NCBI GenBank assembly: GCA_041746415.1
Contig: JBGTHB010000114.1
Span: forward strand, 1 to 5,769
DNA from: JBGTHB01 sp041746415
Lineage (GTDB): Bacteria > Pseudomonadota > Gammaproteobacteria > Coxiellales > Coxiellaceae
Length of the DNA: 5,769 nt
Reading direction: 5' to 3'
The notes beneath the pieces are model-generated. The model saw only the letters and a program-made list of their open reading frames with translations, searched no databases and was not told where the DNA came from. Position 1 is the stretch's first letter; every line of letters begins with the position of its first letter. The translations under genes were made by a program, and so were the position numbers. Shown in pieces: positions 5,047-5,769 of this stretch.

Positions 5047-5649
5047 CTAGTGGTGAAAAGCAAATGTACGCTCACTTCGCGGTGGCCCATTACGATCAAC
5101 ATCAGCACTAGCAGGACTCCTTCGATTAAGTTGACTATTATCAGCATCTGTTCCCACAGTACTAGCAGGACTTACTATTTGAGAATATTGCTCACGCCGA
5201 CTCTTACAATACCTAGAAATTAACGTCGCTGCGATAAGAGCAAGAACAATCGTAATCACAATAATAGATGGCAATGTGTCATTGAACTTAGACGCTGTAC
5301 AATCTTCCTTACAAGCAACCGTACCATTTTTCGCAAAATTAGCCACTAATTCGGCTGTTTTATTGCTGTTTGCCCAAACAGGGATTGCTGCTGAACCCGT
5401 ACAAATGGAGCTATTAGATTGAGGTAGGCTGGGTCTGAAAGCATGCTCTTGAAACAACGCATAAAAATTTGTGGTAGTGGCATTGATGTTTCTAGCTAAC
5501 TGCGACAAACCCTCGAGATAATAGTTTTTTCCACCCGCAAAACGATTAACGCCAGCACAATTATCCAACCGGAAAATCGCTGCCATCAAACGATTAGCTA
5601 GATTAAATACAGCCACTATCGCCACAGTACTGTTCACTGGATTTGTCAT
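5047..5649 (-). CDS. Unrecognised single-span membrane protein with polar Ser/Pro/Asp/Arg-rich tail
   Basis: I do not recognise this 200-residue protein. Residues 1-125 are Asn/Ala/Thr-rich with a weakly hydrophobic start (about 8-26, no basic residues before it) and Cys at 31, 83, 113 and 117. Residues about 128-146 (SIIVITIVLALIAATLI, bases about 5212-5268) form a clear transmembrane helix. RYCKSRREQ follows at once and, by the positive-inside rule, should be cytoplasmic. The last 50 residues are hydrophilic and low in complexity, with SPAS occurring twice. A plausible topology is N-terminal domain outside (where the four Cys could form disulfides) and tail inside, but no cleavable signal peptide is evident. 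The start is supported by GGAGG four bases before ATG 5649; the stop is TAG. It lies 67 bases upstream of the SDR gene on the same strand, so co-transcription is possible. It could be a lineage-specific envelope protein or a secreted effector; I see nothing that decides. Confidence 0.7.
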   Translation of the reverse strand: MTNPVNSTVAIVAVFNLANRLMAAIFRLDNCAGVNRFAGGKNYYLEGLSQLARNINATTTNFYALFQEHAFRPSLPQSNSSICTGSAAIPVWANSNKTAELVANFAKNGTVACKEDCTASKFNDTLPSIIVITIVLALIAATLISRYCKSRREQYSQIVSPASTVGTDADNSQLNRRSPASADVDRNGPPRSERTFAFHH

Positions 5650-5653
5650 AATT

Positions 5654-5658
5654 CCTCC
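5654..5658 (-). promoter_or_regulatory. Ribosome binding site of the 200-residue membrane protein
   Basis: On the minus strand GGAGG lies four bases before ATG 5649. The spacing is the same as for the SDR gene. It is the main support that this otherwise unrecognised open frame is a real, translated gene and that ATG 5649 is its start. Confidence 0.7.
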
Positions 5659-5676
5659 GTTTTAAAGGATTTATTA

Positions 5677-5705
5677 ATTTTAAATAAGTTATATATAGAC
5701 AGCAA
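5677..5705 (-). promoter_or_regulatory. Candidate sigma70 promoter of the 200-residue membrane protein
   Basis: On the minus strand TAAAAT (5677-5682, five of six -10 bases) lies 17 bases after TTGCTG (5700-5705, three of six -35 bases), with a very AT-rich spacer. The expected start near 5670 gives a leader of about 20 bases containing the ribosome binding site. The background here is AT-rich, so chance matches are likely. The rest of 5706-5769 shows no gene or structure I can name. Confidence 0.33.
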
Positions 5706-5769
5706 ATAGGATTTACTTAATCACCCACAACCACGCTTCACTTAATTTTCATTTAAGCCAATAAGGTGA

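Noticed and set aside
5044..5053. Perfect palindrome CCACTAGTGG at the stop codon of the 200-residue gene
   Set aside because: It is only ten bases, has no loop and no following T-run. It arises from two His codons plus TAG and is too short to call a terminator or operator.
1..5769. CRISPR array, tRNA/rRNA genes, insertion sequences or phage genes
   Set aside because: I saw no regularly spaced repeats, no tRNA-like cloverleaf, no terminal inverted repeats and no transposase or phage proteins.

Overview
The window looks like a chromosomal stretch from a moderately AT-rich gammaproteobacterium. This rests on the adjacency of a glyoxalase II gene (gloB) and a MltD-type lytic transglycosylase gene, an arrangement familiar from gammaproteobacteria, and on the protein motifs. 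A host-adapted lineage of the Legionella/Coxiella kind would fit the moderate GC and the broken gene. That is a guess, since nothing here fixes the genus.

Layout. (1) 1-495, plus strand: the C-terminal two thirds of gloB, entering from outside the window. (2) 557-1858, plus strand: mltD, a periplasmic peptidoglycan lytic transglycosylase with a signal peptide, an SLT catalytic domain and LysM repeats. An in-frame TAA at 746-748 interrupts it, so it reads as a 63-residue head plus a 338-residue body, all in one frame. (3) 4979-1876, minus strand: a tight three-gene operon with intergenic gaps of 2 and 3 bases. In transcription order it encodes a short-chain dehydrogenase/reductase (SDR), a 222-residue protein made of two tandem carboxymuconolactone-decarboxylase-like (CMD/AhpD-fold) repeats, and a 521-residue thiamine-diphosphate enzyme of the acetolactate synthase/pyruvate oxidase family. 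(4) 5649-5047, minus strand: an unrecognised 200-residue protein with one clear membrane span, 67 bases upstream of the operon. (5) 5650-5769: its upstream region, with a candidate promoter and no further gene visible.

How the genes may work together. GloB and MltD are housekeeping functions (methylglyoxal detoxification, cell-wall turnover) with no direct link to the rest. The minus-strand trio looks like a small metabolic module. A ThDP enzyme of this family typically decarboxylates a 2-keto acid and may join the product to a second carbonyl. An SDR typically interconverts ketone and alcohol. CMD-fold proteins act in decarboxylation or redox steps. The order of roles resembles the acetolactate synthase / decarboxylase / acetoin reductase logic of butanediol pathways, but with different protein families. 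Two features argue against simply transferring known functions: the SDR has Leu where the catalytic Tyr of YxxxK should be, and the CMD-like protein has no CxxC. This trio and the orphan membrane protein beside it are the parts most worth following up.
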